Positions 16,445 to 25,633 are shown, numbered from the stretch's first letter. The stretch: DNA of 64,000 nt from SXVE01 sp036388895 (GCA_036388895.1 DASVQY010000054.1:37052-101051); one strand, 5' to 3'. Program-made: numbers and translations. The notes: generated by a model from the letters alone, not told the origin.

Positions 16445-17698
16445 TTACTTTTTATTTTTCGGTTCTTTCGGCGTCGTGTAAAACGGTCGGTGCTGCACGA
16501 CGAATTCCTTTTCTTCATACTGTCCGTCACCGTTTACGTCTACTTTTACTTCCAGCTTGAATTTTTTACCCGCTTCACGTTTATCGCCGGCGTCGTAAGC
16601 GATGCTGTATTGATTGCGCAAAAGCGAATTGATGTTATTTAAATAACCGGGCAGTTCGCCTTCAAAAGTCATCGGGTAATGCATTCCGCCGGATTCTTTG
16701 GCAAAAGTGTTCATCGCGTTTTGCGCCTGCAAAAACGTCAATCGTCCGGGCATTCCTGTTATATCGTCAGTCGCGGGCAAACGACTTTCATATTTTTTAT
16801 AAAACAAATTTCCGGTGCTGATGATATAAATCGGAACGCCGGAATTTTGGATGATTTTTCGAGCCTCGTCGTAATTGGTTTTGCTGAAAGTATCAATGCC
16901 GGAAGCGACCAGAATAATGGCGCGGCGTTTCGCCTGCACGTCAACCATTCCGCCGAAATCAGCCGTTTTTTCTTTCGAGTTTTCCAAAACGACCGCATCG
17001 CCTTTGCCGCCGACGAGCGCGAACTTTATCGCGTCGAAAAGATTGTTTTCGCGAAACGCCGGATTGTTTCTGAGCAGCAAATCCACGGTTTGCCGCAGAC
17101 GATTCGGGTCGTTCGTGAAATCGGTGATCGTCGTCGGACGCATATCAAAAGCGATGACCGAAGCGTAATCGTCGGGCGCTTTTATGAATTTTGAAAGAAA
17201 ATAAGCGACGGGACGAACGACTTCGAGCTTTCCGGCTTCAAATCCGCCGTTTCCGTATAGCCCGAAAAGCTCCGACCATTTGCTGTATTCAACGACCAAA
17301 CTGACCGTAATCGGCGCTTCGGGCGTGGCAAACTGAGCTATTTCCTGCTTGACTCCGTTTTCAAATACGGCAAAATTTTCCTTTTTCAAACCCGTGACGA
17401 TTTGACCGGTCTTTTTGTTAAAAACCACCGCGTCAACGTTGACGATATTAGTGTCAACTTTTAGGACTTCCGTATCAACGACGGCGTTTTTCTCTTCTTC
17501 TTCGATTTTTTGCTGTTCGGCTTCTTTTTTAAGCTCTTCTTCGGTTTTCGGCGTCGGACGCTGATTAACCTTATTGTTTCCTTTCGGCGTCTCCGGTCTT
17601 TGCGGGCGAGATTGGGCTAAAGCAGCAGTGCTGAAAAGCGATGTGAAAATTGCCGATAACAAAACGGAAGCGAAAAACGAACGCTGAATACTCTTCAT
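16445..17698 (-). CDS. Exported VWFA-related domain protein
   Basis: A 417-residue protein with a clear signal peptide (MKSIQRSFFASVLLSAIFTS, ending near ALAQS). A charged Glu/Lys-rich segment (about 45-72) follows, then an acidobacterial-type VWFA-related domain (about 80-385) with TNIVNVDAVVFNKKTGQIV, NFAVFENGVKQEI and a Rossmann-like RAIILVASGIDTFS. The usual metal-binding DxSxS at strand 1 reads VVEYSKWSE, so the MIDAS site is probably altered. The family is abundant in acidobacteria and its role is unknown. It is followed by its own terminator. Confidence 0.82.
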   Translation of the reverse strand: MKSIQRSFFASVLLSAIFTSLFSTAALAQSRPQRPETPKGNNKVNQRPTPKTEEELKKEAEQQKIEEEEKNAVVDTEVLKVDTNIVNVDAVVFNKKTGQIVTGLKKENFAVFENGVKQEIAQFATPEAPITVSLVVEYSKWSELFGLYGNGGFEAGKLEVVRPVAYFLSKFIKAPDDYASVIAFDMRPTTITDFTNDPNRLRQTVDLLLRNNPAFRENNLFDAIKFALVGGKGDAVVLENSKEKTADFGGMVDVQAKRRAIILVASGIDTFSKTNYDEARKIIQNSGVPIYIISTGNLFYKKYESRLPATDDITGMPGRLTFLQAQNAMNTFAKESGGMHYPMTFEGELPGYLNNINSLLRNQYSIAYDAGDKREAGKKFKLEVKVDVNGDGQYEEKEFVVQHRPFYTTPKEPKNKK

Positions 17699-17790
17699 AA
17701 ATTTTGCCTTTTCTGCGGATTCGAACCTTTAGATACCAATTTTGCGCTTTTGGTTGGTTTTAATCAAGCAAAAGCGGCAAAACGAACGGC

Positions 17791-17859
17791 AAAAAAGCCG
17801 CTGAAATTTTCGGCGAATAACAAAATTATATTTGCTCTCACGTTTTCAGCGGCTTTTTT
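17791..17859 (-). terminator. Terminator of the LecA-like gene
   Basis: Arms AAAAAAGCCGCTGAAA (17791-17806) and TTTCAGCGGCTTTTTT (17844-17859) are perfect complements with a 37-base loop. In the minus direction the T-run ends the upstream gene's transcript. Confidence 0.8.
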
Positions 17860-17885
17860 ATTTATGATTTTTTAATTTGATTGAA

Positions 17886-18719
17886 TCAGTTCAAATCAAT
17901 TTCAATTTTTACGTCGAAAGCGCCGGAATTATCGTTTAAATTTCCTTCGTTAACGCCGAGGAAAAGCGATCCGTCGCGGGCGGCGACAAATTCGCGCTCA
18001 GCGCCGATGTAAATAAAATCGTTATTATCGTCGCCAATAACGGCAATCAGAGCGCCGGTCGGAACGCTTTTCATCAATTTATTTTCGTCCGGCAGCGTTG
18101 AAATGCCGGAAGGCGCCGTAAAACGACCGCTGCCGATAGAAACGCGACCGTCGGCAGAGATGCGTATTTTTTGTCCCTTTTTGACGACCCACCCGGAATT
18201 CGTCCAGCCGTTCGCCGTATTGTCCGCCAGAACTTTGACATTAAGCTCTATCGGCTTTGCTTTAACGGCGGTTGAACTAACGGTTTGATTTGCGGATTGA
18301 TTCGTCGGAGCAGTGTTTGTTTGCGCAGCATCCTTATCAGCGATTTCCGTTGAAACGGCAGTAGGCGGAGTTGAAGTTTTATCAGTCTGCCCGACGGTGA
18401 TAATTCTGTTTTCGTTCGCCGAATTATTAGCGTCTTGCGTGCTCGAAGTTTTTTGGTTGGAGGTATTTACGTTATTTACAGGAGTCTGCGGCGAATCGAA
18501 TTGAATTGATTCGATGTCTTCGGCTGAAAAAGATAACTGACGCTGACGCGAGCCTTCGCCGACGGACACGGTAAATTTTCCGTTCGTAAAATTAACGATT
18601 TTGCCTTTGATGATACTTCCGTCCTTCAAACGAATCGTATCGGCAAACGCCAAAACCGACAGCGAGAAAATCAAACAAAACGAACACAACAAGCGAAAAA
18701 ATCTGGAATTAAAAAGCAT
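17886..18719 (-). CDS. Exported protein with LecA/PA-IL-like lectin domain
   Basis: A 277-residue secreted protein: signal peptide (to about residue 26), a small N-terminal module DTIRLKDGSIIKGKIVNF (27-72), a Ser/Thr/Asn-rich linker (about 75-150), and a C-terminal beta-sandwich (about 155-277). The C-terminal domain has the pattern PTGALIAVIGDDNN, FIYIGAERE and LFLGVNEGNLNDNSGAFDV, as in PA-IL/LecA-like galactose-binding lectins. It may bind sugars in the periplasm or at the surface. Calcium and sugar ligands were not checked in detail. A terminator follows. Confidence 0.72.
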   Translation of the reverse strand: MLFNSRFFRLLCSFCLIFSLSVLAFADTIRLKDGSIIKGKIVNFTNGKFTVSVGEGSRQRQLSFSAEDIESIQFDSPQTPVNNVNTSNQKTSSTQDANNSANENRIITVGQTDKTSTPPTAVSTEIADKDAAQTNTAPTNQSANQTVSSTAVKAKPIELNVKVLADNTANGWTNSGWVVKKGQKIRISADGRVSIGSGRFTAPSGISTLPDENKLMKSVPTGALIAVIGDDNNDFIYIGAEREFVAARDGSLFLGVNEGNLNDNSGAFDVKIEIDLN

Positions 18720-19032
18720 ATTTCCTCCACGAAATCTTATTTATCGAACCGACCAAAAACGAGCGTGTTACGGCGCTGAGCAGAAAAAAATTATATTGAA
18801 ATTATTCACGGGAAAGCGGTAAATTCAGCTAAACGAGTTGATGTTGAAAATACCGGATTGAGTTGCAAATCGCTAACCGACAAATTTTCAAACGATTATA
18901 CACATTTTTCTTAAAGTTGTTAATCAAATTTAACCATTTAGATTGTTGAAACGAAAATACTTTTTCTCTGATGACGTAAACTCGTTGTTTACATCGTTTT
19001 AGGTTTTAAGAGTTTTGGTAAATAGCAAATTT
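18720..19032. other. Intergenic region between divergent genes
   Basis: About 310 AT-rich bases separate the LecA-like gene from a GNAT gene and must hold both promoters. No strong hairpin, repeat or reading frame was recognised. Confidence 0.5.
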
Positions 19033-19467
19033 ATGAAAATAAATTTTCGCGCAATTGTAAAAGAGGATTACGATTTTTTGTGGCAGTTGCACAACGCTGC
19101 TTTGCGGGAATACGTTGAAAAAACCTGGGGTTGGAACGAAGATTGGCAAAAGCAGAATTTTGCGGCGAATTTTAATCCAGGGGACGGCGTAATTATAGTT
19201 TACGAAAATGAAGATGTCGGTTTTCTCTGGAAAATCGAAAAGGGAAACGAAATTTTGCTCGCTTCGATTCGGATTTTACCCGAATATCAAAATAAAGGCA
19301 TCGGCACAAAAATAATCAAGGATTTGCTCGCTTCTTCAAACAAAAACGTGCGTTTGCAAGTTTTGAAAGTGAATCCGGCGAGAAATCTGTACGCGCGGCT
19401 CGGTTTTGTAATCAAAGACGAAACCGATACTCATTTCGTTATGGAAAGAAAAAGCACGGACGATTAA
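19033..19467 (+). CDS. GNAT family N-acetyltransferase
   Basis: A 144-residue GNAT protein. The acetyl-CoA-binding motif A reads RILPEYQNKGIGTKIIKDLL (near 88-107) and the C-terminal NPARNLYARLGFVIKDET is typical of the fold. The acceptor is unknown. ATG 19033 is preferred to an upstream TTG because it begins the domain. Its stop codon lies in the loop of its own terminator hairpin. Confidence 0.85.
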   Translation: MKINFRAIVKEDYDFLWQLHNAALREYVEKTWGWNEDWQKQNFAANFNPGDGVIIVYENEDVGFLWKIEKGNEILLASIRILPEYQNKGIGTKIIKDLLASSNKNVRLQVLKVNPARNLYARLGFVIKDETDTHFVMERKSTDD

Positions 19468-19478
19468 TCCGTGCTTTT
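19450..19478 (+). terminator. Compact terminator overlapping the GNAT stop
   Basis: AAAAGCACGGA (19450-19460) pairs perfectly with TCCGTGCTTTT (19468-19478). The seven-base loop contains the TAA stop. The A/T symmetry could also end the convergent gene. Confidence 0.8.
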
Positions 19479-19507
19479 GGGACTATTAAAATCAGCTAAA
19501 TACAGTT

Positions 19508-20398
19508 TTATTCTTCGTACTGCGGTTCTTCGCGAATTTCGGTCAGACGTTGCGGGCTTAAATTCAAGACATTTTCGCCGTTTTGAATCGTTACCGGAGC
19601 GCTCCAGACGGCAAAACCGCTGCCGGATTTCGTAATGCCGAAAAGGTAATAACTGTCCGGTTCGATGTTTTTCATTTGTCCTTTTCCGCTCGGGTCGGTC
19701 ACCGTCCTGTATTTAATATGCTTGTTAATCGCATTCAAAGCCTCTTTCTGAAAATCCCCGTAACGCGAAGGATACATTATCGCCAATCCGAGACTATTGG
19801 TTAAAGTTTGCCCGTTTATCGGTTCTACGTCCGCGTCACTCAAAATCGTTTCCAAATCTTTATCGAGCAGATAAAACTTTTCGTTGCGCACAGCTTGCGG
19901 CGTGCCGGTTTTGGTGGCGATTTTAGCGTCAATAACAACCGTGCCTTTATCTGCCGGAACCGTCGTTACGGTAGTAGATGAAGAAGGTGATTGCGGGAGG
20001 GAGACGCTAGAGGGCGCGGATGTCGAAGGAACCGTAACGGTCTGCGAATCGGTCGAAGGCGGAATCGAGGTCACGGTTTGCGAATCGGTCGTCGAACGCG
20101 CCGTGTCGCGAGTATTGCTTGACGAATCGCGCGCTGCGGCGACATTTACATTAAGACTTCGATTTGCCGTTTCGTCATCGTTGTTTCTTGTCGCGACAAA
20201 TAAAATAAATAGCACTAAAACGCCCAGAATGCCCAAAACAGCGAATACCCAGGTCGGGATTCCTTTTTCGCGCGGCGTGTCGGCAACGACGACCTTTCTT
20301 TCGATAATCGGTTTGGCAAACGGATGACCGCAGTTCGGGCAAGCGGTCGCCGCAATGGATACTTCGTGCCCGCAATCGGGACAAACTGTTAATGACAT
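19508..20398 (-). CDS. Zinc-ribbon membrane protein with periplasmic domain
   Basis: A 296-residue protein. The N-terminus is a zinc ribbon with two CxxC pairs (CPDCGHEVSIAATACPNCGH, residues 6-25). A membrane segment follows at about 50-70 (VFAVLGILGVLVLFILFV), then a Ser/Thr-rich linker (about 75-145) and a C-terminal beta-rich domain (about 150-296) beginning GTVVIDAKIATKTG. The orientation is probably cytosolic zinc ribbon and external C-terminus. The C-terminal segment, with DKDLETILSDADVEPI, resembles domains of unknown function seen in related bacteria. The substrate or partner is unknown. Confidence 0.68.
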   Translation of the reverse strand: MSLTVCPDCGHEVSIAATACPNCGHPFAKPIIERKVVVADTPREKGIPTWVFAVLGILGVLVLFILFVATRNNDDETANRSLNVNVAAARDSSSNTRDTARSTTDSQTVTSIPPSTDSQTVTVPSTSAPSSVSLPQSPSSSTTVTTVPADKGTVVIDAKIATKTGTPQAVRNEKFYLLDKDLETILSDADVEPINGQTLTNSLGLAIMYPSRYGDFQKEALNAINKHIKYRTVTDPSGKGQMKNIEPDSYYLFGITKSGSGFAVWSAPVTIQNGENVLNLSPQRLTEIREEPQYEE

Positions 20399-20815
20399 AA
20401 AAAATAACCTCCGCTATTCGATTTGGATGATATAAATAGTAACTTTTTCAAAAACTTAAAAGTGTAAAACGCCTCGCCGATAAACAAAGCTATATCCGGC
20501 AAAACGTAAGTGAATTGGAGTTTGGCAAATGTTGATGAAACTTCGGCTTTTTGATACTCGGCTGCATTCCTCAAAGACTCTAAGATTTGCGTCGAATCTG
20601 AAAAAGTTGAAAAAGAATCATTCATAAAATATGTATTAAATGCAAACAGTAAATGTTCGCGCCGAAAGTAACTGCAAGGATTATGCCGATGTATTTCATC
20701 TTACGAAAAACAACAGTATGCAATTGTTTTTATTTTTGATTGGGCTAATACACTGAATAAAAAATATAAGGGAACGTATTTTGCATTATATTTGAAATAA
20801 TTTTTTGAAAATTTT
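20399..20815. other. AT-rich intergenic region
   Basis: About 415 bases between divergent genes. One minus-strand frame (20389-20625) overlaps the next gene and looks non-coding. An AT-rich stretch near 20740-20800 could contain the promoter of the repair operon. No repeat or RNA was recognised. Confidence 0.45.
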
Positions 20816-21850
20816 ATGAAAAAATCGGGATTGGTGAGATTAAGCGCAAAAGGGCTTTACTGCGAACGCGGCGATTTTTACATTGATCCGTGGCTGCCGG
20901 TAAAAAAAGCCGTTTTGACGCACGCGCACGCCGATCACACTTATCGCGGCAATCAGGATTATTTAGTGCCGAAAGAAGGCGAACGGCTTTCGCGCATTCG
21001 GCTCGGCGACGAAGCAAGAATCTCAACTCAAAGATACGGCGAAGTTTCAGATATAAACGGCGTCAAAATTTCGTTTCATCCTGCCGGACACGTTCTCGGT
21101 TCGGCGCAGGTTCGCGTCGAATATAAAGGCGAGATTTGGGCGATTTCAGGCGATTATAAATTGATGCCTGACGCAACTTGCGCGCCGTTTGAACCGGTAA
21201 AATGTCATCATTTTATTACCGAAGCAACGTTCGGATTGCCGATTTACCGGTGGCAGCCAACGGAATTTATTTTCAAAGAAATCAACGAATGGTGGCGGCG
21301 CAATCAGGAAAAGGAAAAAGTTTCGGTGATTTTCGCTTATTCTCTCGGCAAATCGCAGCGGATTATGAACGGAATTGACCGTTCAATCGGCAAAATTTTC
21401 ACGCACGGCGCGGTCGAGCGCTTGACGCAGGCTTATCGAGATTCGGGTGTTGATTTGCCGGAAACGAAATATGTCGGCGCGGTCGAAAATAGAAAAGAAT
21501 TCGCCGGTTCGCTCGTCGTCGCGCCGCCTTCGGCGCACGGTTCGACATGGCTGAAAAAATTCGGCGTACATTCGACCGGATTCGCTTCCGGCTGGATGAT
21601 TGTTCGCGGCGCACGTCGTCAAAAAGCGGTTGATCGTGGTTTTGTATTGTCGGATCACGCCGATTGGACTGAACTGCAAACGGCGATTCGCAATTCGGAA
21701 GCCGAGACGGTTTATGTCACACACGGCTTTATTCCTGAACTCGTTCGCTGGCTGAACGAACAGTCTATAAACGCCGTTCCGCTGAAAACGCAATACGGAG
21801 ATGAGGAAGAAAGGGAAAATGACGAGTTGAAAAATGAGAACCTGGATTGA
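20816..21850 (+). CDS. Ligase-associated DNA exonuclease (metallo-beta-lactamase fold)
   Basis: A 344-residue metallo-beta-lactamase-fold nuclease. The zinc motif is THAHADHTYRG (near 40-50). Further signatures are HPAGHVLGSAQVRVEYKG, ISGDYKLMPDATCAPFEP, and the C-terminal beta-CASP-like part with VLSDHADWTEL and YVTHGF. This matches the family called ligase-associated DNA exonuclease (TIGR04122), whose members co-occur with an ATP-dependent DNA ligase. Here the ligase is two genes downstream, 18 bases separate this stop from the next start, and all four genes appear to form one operon. It acts on DNA in the cytosol. Confidence 0.9.
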   Translation: MKKSGLVRLSAKGLYCERGDFYIDPWLPVKKAVLTHAHADHTYRGNQDYLVPKEGERLSRIRLGDEARISTQRYGEVSDINGVKISFHPAGHVLGSAQVRVEYKGEIWAISGDYKLMPDATCAPFEPVKCHHFITEATFGLPIYRWQPTEFIFKEINEWWRRNQEKEKVSVIFAYSLGKSQRIMNGIDRSIGKIFTHGAVERLTQAYRDSGVDLPETKYVGAVENRKEFAGSLVVAPPSAHGSTWLKKFGVHSTGFASGWMIVRGARRQKAVDRGFVLSDHADWTELQTAIRNSEAETVYVTHGFIPELVRWLNEQSINAVPLKTQYGDEEERENDELKNENLD

Positions 21851-21868
21851 TGAAACCGAAATTTAGAA

Positions 21869-22363
21869 ATGTATAAATTTAGAAAACTCGAGCCCGAAGA
21901 TTTCCCTTTAATGCTCAAATGGCTTTCGGAAAATCACGTCAGGGAATGGTGGAATGATGGCGACGATACGCTTGAAAAAGTCGCTCTGCATTACGGTGAA
22001 CGCAGCGAAGATGTGCGCAGATTTATTTTAATCCAGGAAAAGGAAGGAGTTGAAAAAAGCATCGGTTATTTTCAGTATTATTTTGCGTCCGGCGGCGAAA
22101 TCGGAATTGATCAATTCATTGGCGAAAAAGATTATTTGGGAAAAGGTGTCGGGGAAAAGGCAATTAGATTATTTATTGAATTGATAATCCGAGTACATAA
22201 TCCGAAGCACGTTATTCTCGATCCTTCGCCGGAAAATAAAAGAGCGATTAGATGTTATGAAAAAGTCGGTTTTGTGCATTTTGAAACCCGACAAAACGAG
22301 AACGGAGAACCGGCTTATATGATGCGGCTGAAAATTGGAGCGCTCCATAATTTATTAAAATGA
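21869..22363 (+). CDS. GNAT acetyltransferase, AAC(6')-like, inside repair operon
   Basis: A 164-residue GNAT protein resembling aminoglycoside-6'-acetyltransferase-type sequences: MYKFRKLEPEDFPLMLKWLS at the N-terminus, IDQFIGEKDYLGKGVGEKAIRL (acetyl-CoA loop, about 86-107), and HVILDPSPENKRAIRCYEKV. Resistance function cannot be assumed; many such proteins acetylate proteins or small molecules. It starts 18 bases after the exonuclease and its stop overlaps the ligase start (ATGA), so it is firmly part of the repair operon. Confidence 0.85.
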   Translation: MYKFRKLEPEDFPLMLKWLSENHVREWWNDGDDTLEKVALHYGERSEDVRRFILIQEKEGVEKSIGYFQYYFASGGEIGIDQFIGEKDYLGKGVGEKAIRLFIELIIRVHNPKHVILDPSPENKRAIRCYEKVGFVHFETRQNENGEPAYMMRLKIGALHNLLK

Positions 22364-23985
22364 AATTATTTACCGAACTTTACGTCGAACTCGATCAGAC
22401 GAATAAGACAAACGAAAAAATTGAAGCCTTGAAGTTTTATTTTGAACGTGCAAACGAGGCTGATGCGGCGTGGGCTTTGTATTTTCTTTCGGGCAGAAAA
22501 CCGCGCCAGATTATTCCTTCGAAAAAGCTGCGAGAATGGGCTTTGGAGTTGTCGGAAATTCCCGAATGGCTGTTTGACGAATCGCGCGATATGGTCGGCG
22601 ACGGTGCGGAAACCATCGCTTTGCTTTTGCCGAACAATGTGGAAACCGACGAGACTCCGCTTCACATTTTGGTAGAAAAAGAACTGCTGCCGCTGCGCGA
22701 AGCGAGCGAAGAAACTCAAAAAAGAGAAGTTATTGCGGCGTGGTCGCGAATGAATTACTCACAGCGTCTTGTTTACAACAAATTGATTACCGGAAGTTTT
22801 CGCGTCGGCGTTTCGCAGCTTCTCGTCGTTCGCGCACTCGCGCAGCTTTCTGAAATTCCCGTCGATATTATCGCGCACCGCTTGATGGGAAATTGGACTC
22901 CCGACGCTGAATTTTTTCGGCATCTTTTAAATCCTGAACTTGATTCGGAAGAAACGCCGATTGCCCGTCCGTTTCCGTTTCATCTAGCGCATCAGATAGA
23001 TTTTCCGCTCGAAGATTTGGGAAACATCGGCGATTGGCAAGCCGAGTGGAAATGGGATGGAATTCGCGCTCAGGTCATCAAACGCTCCGATCAGGTTTTT
23101 ATGTGGTCGCGCGGCGAGGATTTAATCACCGAACGTTTTCCCGAAATCGCCGCCGCCGCTGAGCTTTTGCCAAACGGAACGGTTTTGGACGGCGAAATTT
23201 TGCCGTGGATCGAAGATAAAGTAATGCCGTTTACAGAATTGCAGAAACGCATCGGACGAAAAAATCTTTCGGCGAAAATTTTAGCGGAAGTTCCCGTTAT
23301 TTTGCAGTGTTATGATTTGCTCGAATACGAAAACAAGGATATTCGCTCGTTTGAACTGCGCGAGCGCCGCGAATTTCTCGAAAATGTTTTGCAAAATCTT
23401 GAAGATGAAGCGACGCGTATTTTTCGCCCGACTGAAATCGTCGAAGCCGCCGATTGGGATCACCTTTTGGAAAAACGCGCCGAAAGCCGCAGTTTGGGCG
23501 TCGAAGGTTTTATGTTGAAACAGAAGACATCGCCATATCGAACCGGACGGCACCGCGGCGATTGGTGGAAGTGGAAAATTGACCCGTATACGATTGACGC
23601 GGTTTTGCTTTACGCGCAGAAGGGAACCGGCAAGCGTTCCGGTCTTTTCACCGATTACACTTTCGCCGTGTGGAACAATGCCGGAGAACTTGTTCCGTTC
23701 GCTAAAGCTTATTCCGGTTTGACCGACAAAGAAATCCGCAAAGTTGATAAATTCGTGCGCGAAAACACAAAAGAAACTTTCGGTCCGGTGCGCAGTGTAA
23801 CGCCGAAGCTAGTTTTTGAATTGGCGTTTGAAGCAATTCAAAAATCATCGCGCCACAAATCCGGCGTTGCCGTTCGGTTTCCGCGAATTTTGCGCTGGCG
23901 CGACGATAAAACCATCAAAGATGCCGATTCGCTCGAAACCATTCACCGGTTGCTCGACGCAAATAAGAACGGGACGAATGAATAA
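22360..23985 (+). CDS. ATP-dependent DNA ligase (bacterial repair type)
   Basis: A 541-residue DNA ligase of the bacterial ATP-dependent group represented by TIGR04120. The nucleotidyl-transfer motif is EWKWDGIRAQ with Lys231 as the expected AMP-accepting residue. Other ligase motifs are DGEILPW, EGFMLKQKTSPY and GDWWKWKIDP (motif V). The N-terminal 200 residues form the ligase DNA-binding domain. It seals nicks in DNA and is accessory to the essential NAD-dependent ligase. It overlaps the upstream GNAT by four bases and the downstream UvrC-like gene by eight bases. The helicase and phosphoesterase partners often seen with this family are not in the window. Confidence 0.93.
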   Translation: MKLFTELYVELDQTNKTNEKIEALKFYFERANEADAAWALYFLSGRKPRQIIPSKKLREWALELSEIPEWLFDESRDMVGDGAETIALLLPNNVETDETPLHILVEKELLPLREASEETQKREVIAAWSRMNYSQRLVYNKLITGSFRVGVSQLLVVRALAQLSEIPVDIIAHRLMGNWTPDAEFFRHLLNPELDSEETPIARPFPFHLAHQIDFPLEDLGNIGDWQAEWKWDGIRAQVIKRSDQVFMWSRGEDLITERFPEIAAAAELLPNGTVLDGEILPWIEDKVMPFTELQKRIGRKNLSAKILAEVPVILQCYDLLEYENKDIRSFELRERREFLENVLQNLEDEATRIFRPTEIVEAADWDHLLEKRAESRSLGVEGFMLKQKTSPYRTGRHRGDWWKWKIDPYTIDAVLLYAQKGTGKRSGLFTDYTFAVWNNAGELVPFAKAYSGLTDKEIRKVDKFVRENTKETFGPVRSVTPKLVFELAFEAIQKSSRHKSGVAVRFPRILRWRDDKTIKDADSLETIHRLLDANKNGTNE

Positions 23986-25633
23986 AGCGAAACCGGCAAA
24001 AAATTACGAAGAAAAATACACGTTTTCGCTCAGCGAACAGCGTCTGTATCCTTTTCTGAAAATTACCCGCGAAGAATATCCGAAAATCTTAGTGACGAGA
24101 AAAATCGAGAACGACGGCGCAGAATATTTCGGCGCGTTTTTACCGGAAACGAGAGTCCGATTTTTGATTGATTTTCTCAACAAAACATTCAAATTGAGAA
24201 GCTGCGACATCGAAATTGACGGTGGTTTCGATGTTCCTTGCACACAGTTTTACAACAAAAGATGCGTCGCGCCGTGTGTGGCGAGTTTGTGCGAGAAGTC
24301 TGAATATTTGAAAATTGTCGAACTCGTAAAACTTTTTTTGAGCAGAAAATCAAACGAATTGGAAAACCACTTCAAGAAAGAAATCGAACGCGCCGCCGAA
24401 ATTTACGAATATGAAAAAGCTGCCGAGTCGCGTGATACTTGGCAATCAATTCGTAAAATATTCAGTGAAAAAGATTGGAATTTATGGCTCGACGACGCGG
24501 TCGATACTTTTGAGATCGCGGAAACCGAAAAACAGTTTTTCGTTTATTTAGTGACGCAGCGCGGCAGAAAAAATCTCGGAAAACGTGTTTTCGAGTTTAC
24601 AAACACGAGCGATACCGAACGATTACTGCCCGACATTTTCAAACAGCTTTATCGTTTTCACACGCCGCGCGAAATTCGCGTTTCGCACGATTTCGCCGAA
24701 AGAAAATCTTTACAGGAAAATTTGAGTCGTCAAGCGGGAAGAAAAGTAAAAATTAAGCCGGTAAACGAAAACGAGAGGAAAGTAAGCGCTGAACGCGCGC
24801 TGAATCGAACAAAATACGAATACGATTTCAAAAAATTGAAGCGCGGCGATAATTTTTCAGAAATTCAAACCGAATTAAAAAAAACTTTTCAATTAAAAAA
24901 AATGCCGCGACGCATCGAAGCGTTCGATGTCGCACACATTTCCGGCGAAGATTACGTCGCGGCGAAATCGGTCTGGGAAAACGGCGTATTTTTGAACAAA
25001 GAATATGAATATCAGTTTTCCGGCGAAAAAAGCGAACTCGAAAGTTTGCGCGAATTTGTTGAAAACCGGTTCGACGAAAACCGCGAAAAACATCCTGATT
25101 TGATTTTGATTGATGGCGGACAATCTCATCTGCAAGCCGCTTTGAAAGGTTTGGAACGATTAAAAGAAAGAAATTTTTCGGTTGTTTCCGCCGTAAAACC
25201 GCCGGGCAGACACGGCGAAATTTCGCATTTTTTAACTGAAAGCGGCGAGCGTGTAAATTTTTCCGGCGAAAGCGGGGCGCATCGTTTATTACAGCTTTTG
25301 CGCGACGAAGCGCACGCGCTTTCCAATCGAATTCACCGAACGAAACGCGAAATGTCTCATTTTTACGAATTAGCCGAGATTTTGCCGTCGCTGAATGAAA
25401 AAGAACGTCAAAATTTACTGCGAAAATTAGGCTCGGTAAAAAATTTGCTGCTGGCGCAGGAAAAAGATTTGATCGGTTTTTTTGATATTGAAAAATCGAA
25501 ACGCGTTTTAACGAATATTTCAAATTATAAAAAGGGAAACAACCGCAAAGTAGAGCCTTTAATCGTGCCGATTCGGTTCGACGATGAAAACGGCGACGCG
25601 AAGGATTTGCAGCCGCTTTCCACTTATAAATGA
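23978..25633 (+). CDS. UvrC-like nuclease lacking the GIY-YIG domain
   Basis: A 551-residue protein that aligns with excinuclease subunit C from the region after its GIY-YIG domain. It opens with YPFLKITREEYPKILVTR and YFGAFLPETRVRFL. The iron-sulfur ligand spacing of UvrC is kept exactly (Cys76-x11-Cys88-x7-Cys96-x3-Cys100). A UVR motif follows (about 124-160), then the RNase H-like endonuclease domain with Asp317 (EAFDVAH), Asp379 (LIDGGQSHL) and His453 (RIHRTKR), and a degenerate helix-hairpin-helix tail. The position of E. coli Asp438 appears to be Glu353. No GIY-YIG sequence lies upstream, because that DNA is the intact ligase end. It would cut on one side of a lesion only, or act with the ligase and exonuclease. 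Confidence 0.85.
   Translation: MNKAKPAKNYEEKYTFSLSEQRLYPFLKITREEYPKILVTRKIENDGAEYFGAFLPETRVRFLIDFLNKTFKLRSCDIEIDGGFDVPCTQFYNKRCVAPCVASLCEKSEYLKIVELVKLFLSRKSNELENHFKKEIERAAEIYEYEKAAESRDTWQSIRKIFSEKDWNLWLDDAVDTFEIAETEKQFFVYLVTQRGRKNLGKRVFEFTNTSDTERLLPDIFKQLYRFHTPREIRVSHDFAERKSLQENLSRQAGRKVKIKPVNENERKVSAERALNRTKYEYDFKKLKRGDNFSEIQTELKKTFQLKKMPRRIEAFDVAHISGEDYVAAKSVWENGVFLNKEYEYQFSGEKSELESLREFVENRFDENREKHPDLILIDGGQSHLQAALKGLERLKERNFSVVSAVKPPGRHGEISHFLTESGERVNFSGESGAHRLLQLLRDEAHALSNRIHRTKREMSHFYELAEILPSLNEKERQNLLRKLGSVKNLLLAQEKDLIGFFDIEKSKRVLTNISNYKKGNNRKVEPLIVPIRFDDENGDAKDLQPLSTYK

Noticed and set aside
20389..20625. 78-residue minus-strand frame upstream of the zinc-ribbon membrane gene
   Set aside because: It overlaps the start of that gene, has no ribosome site and shows no family features.
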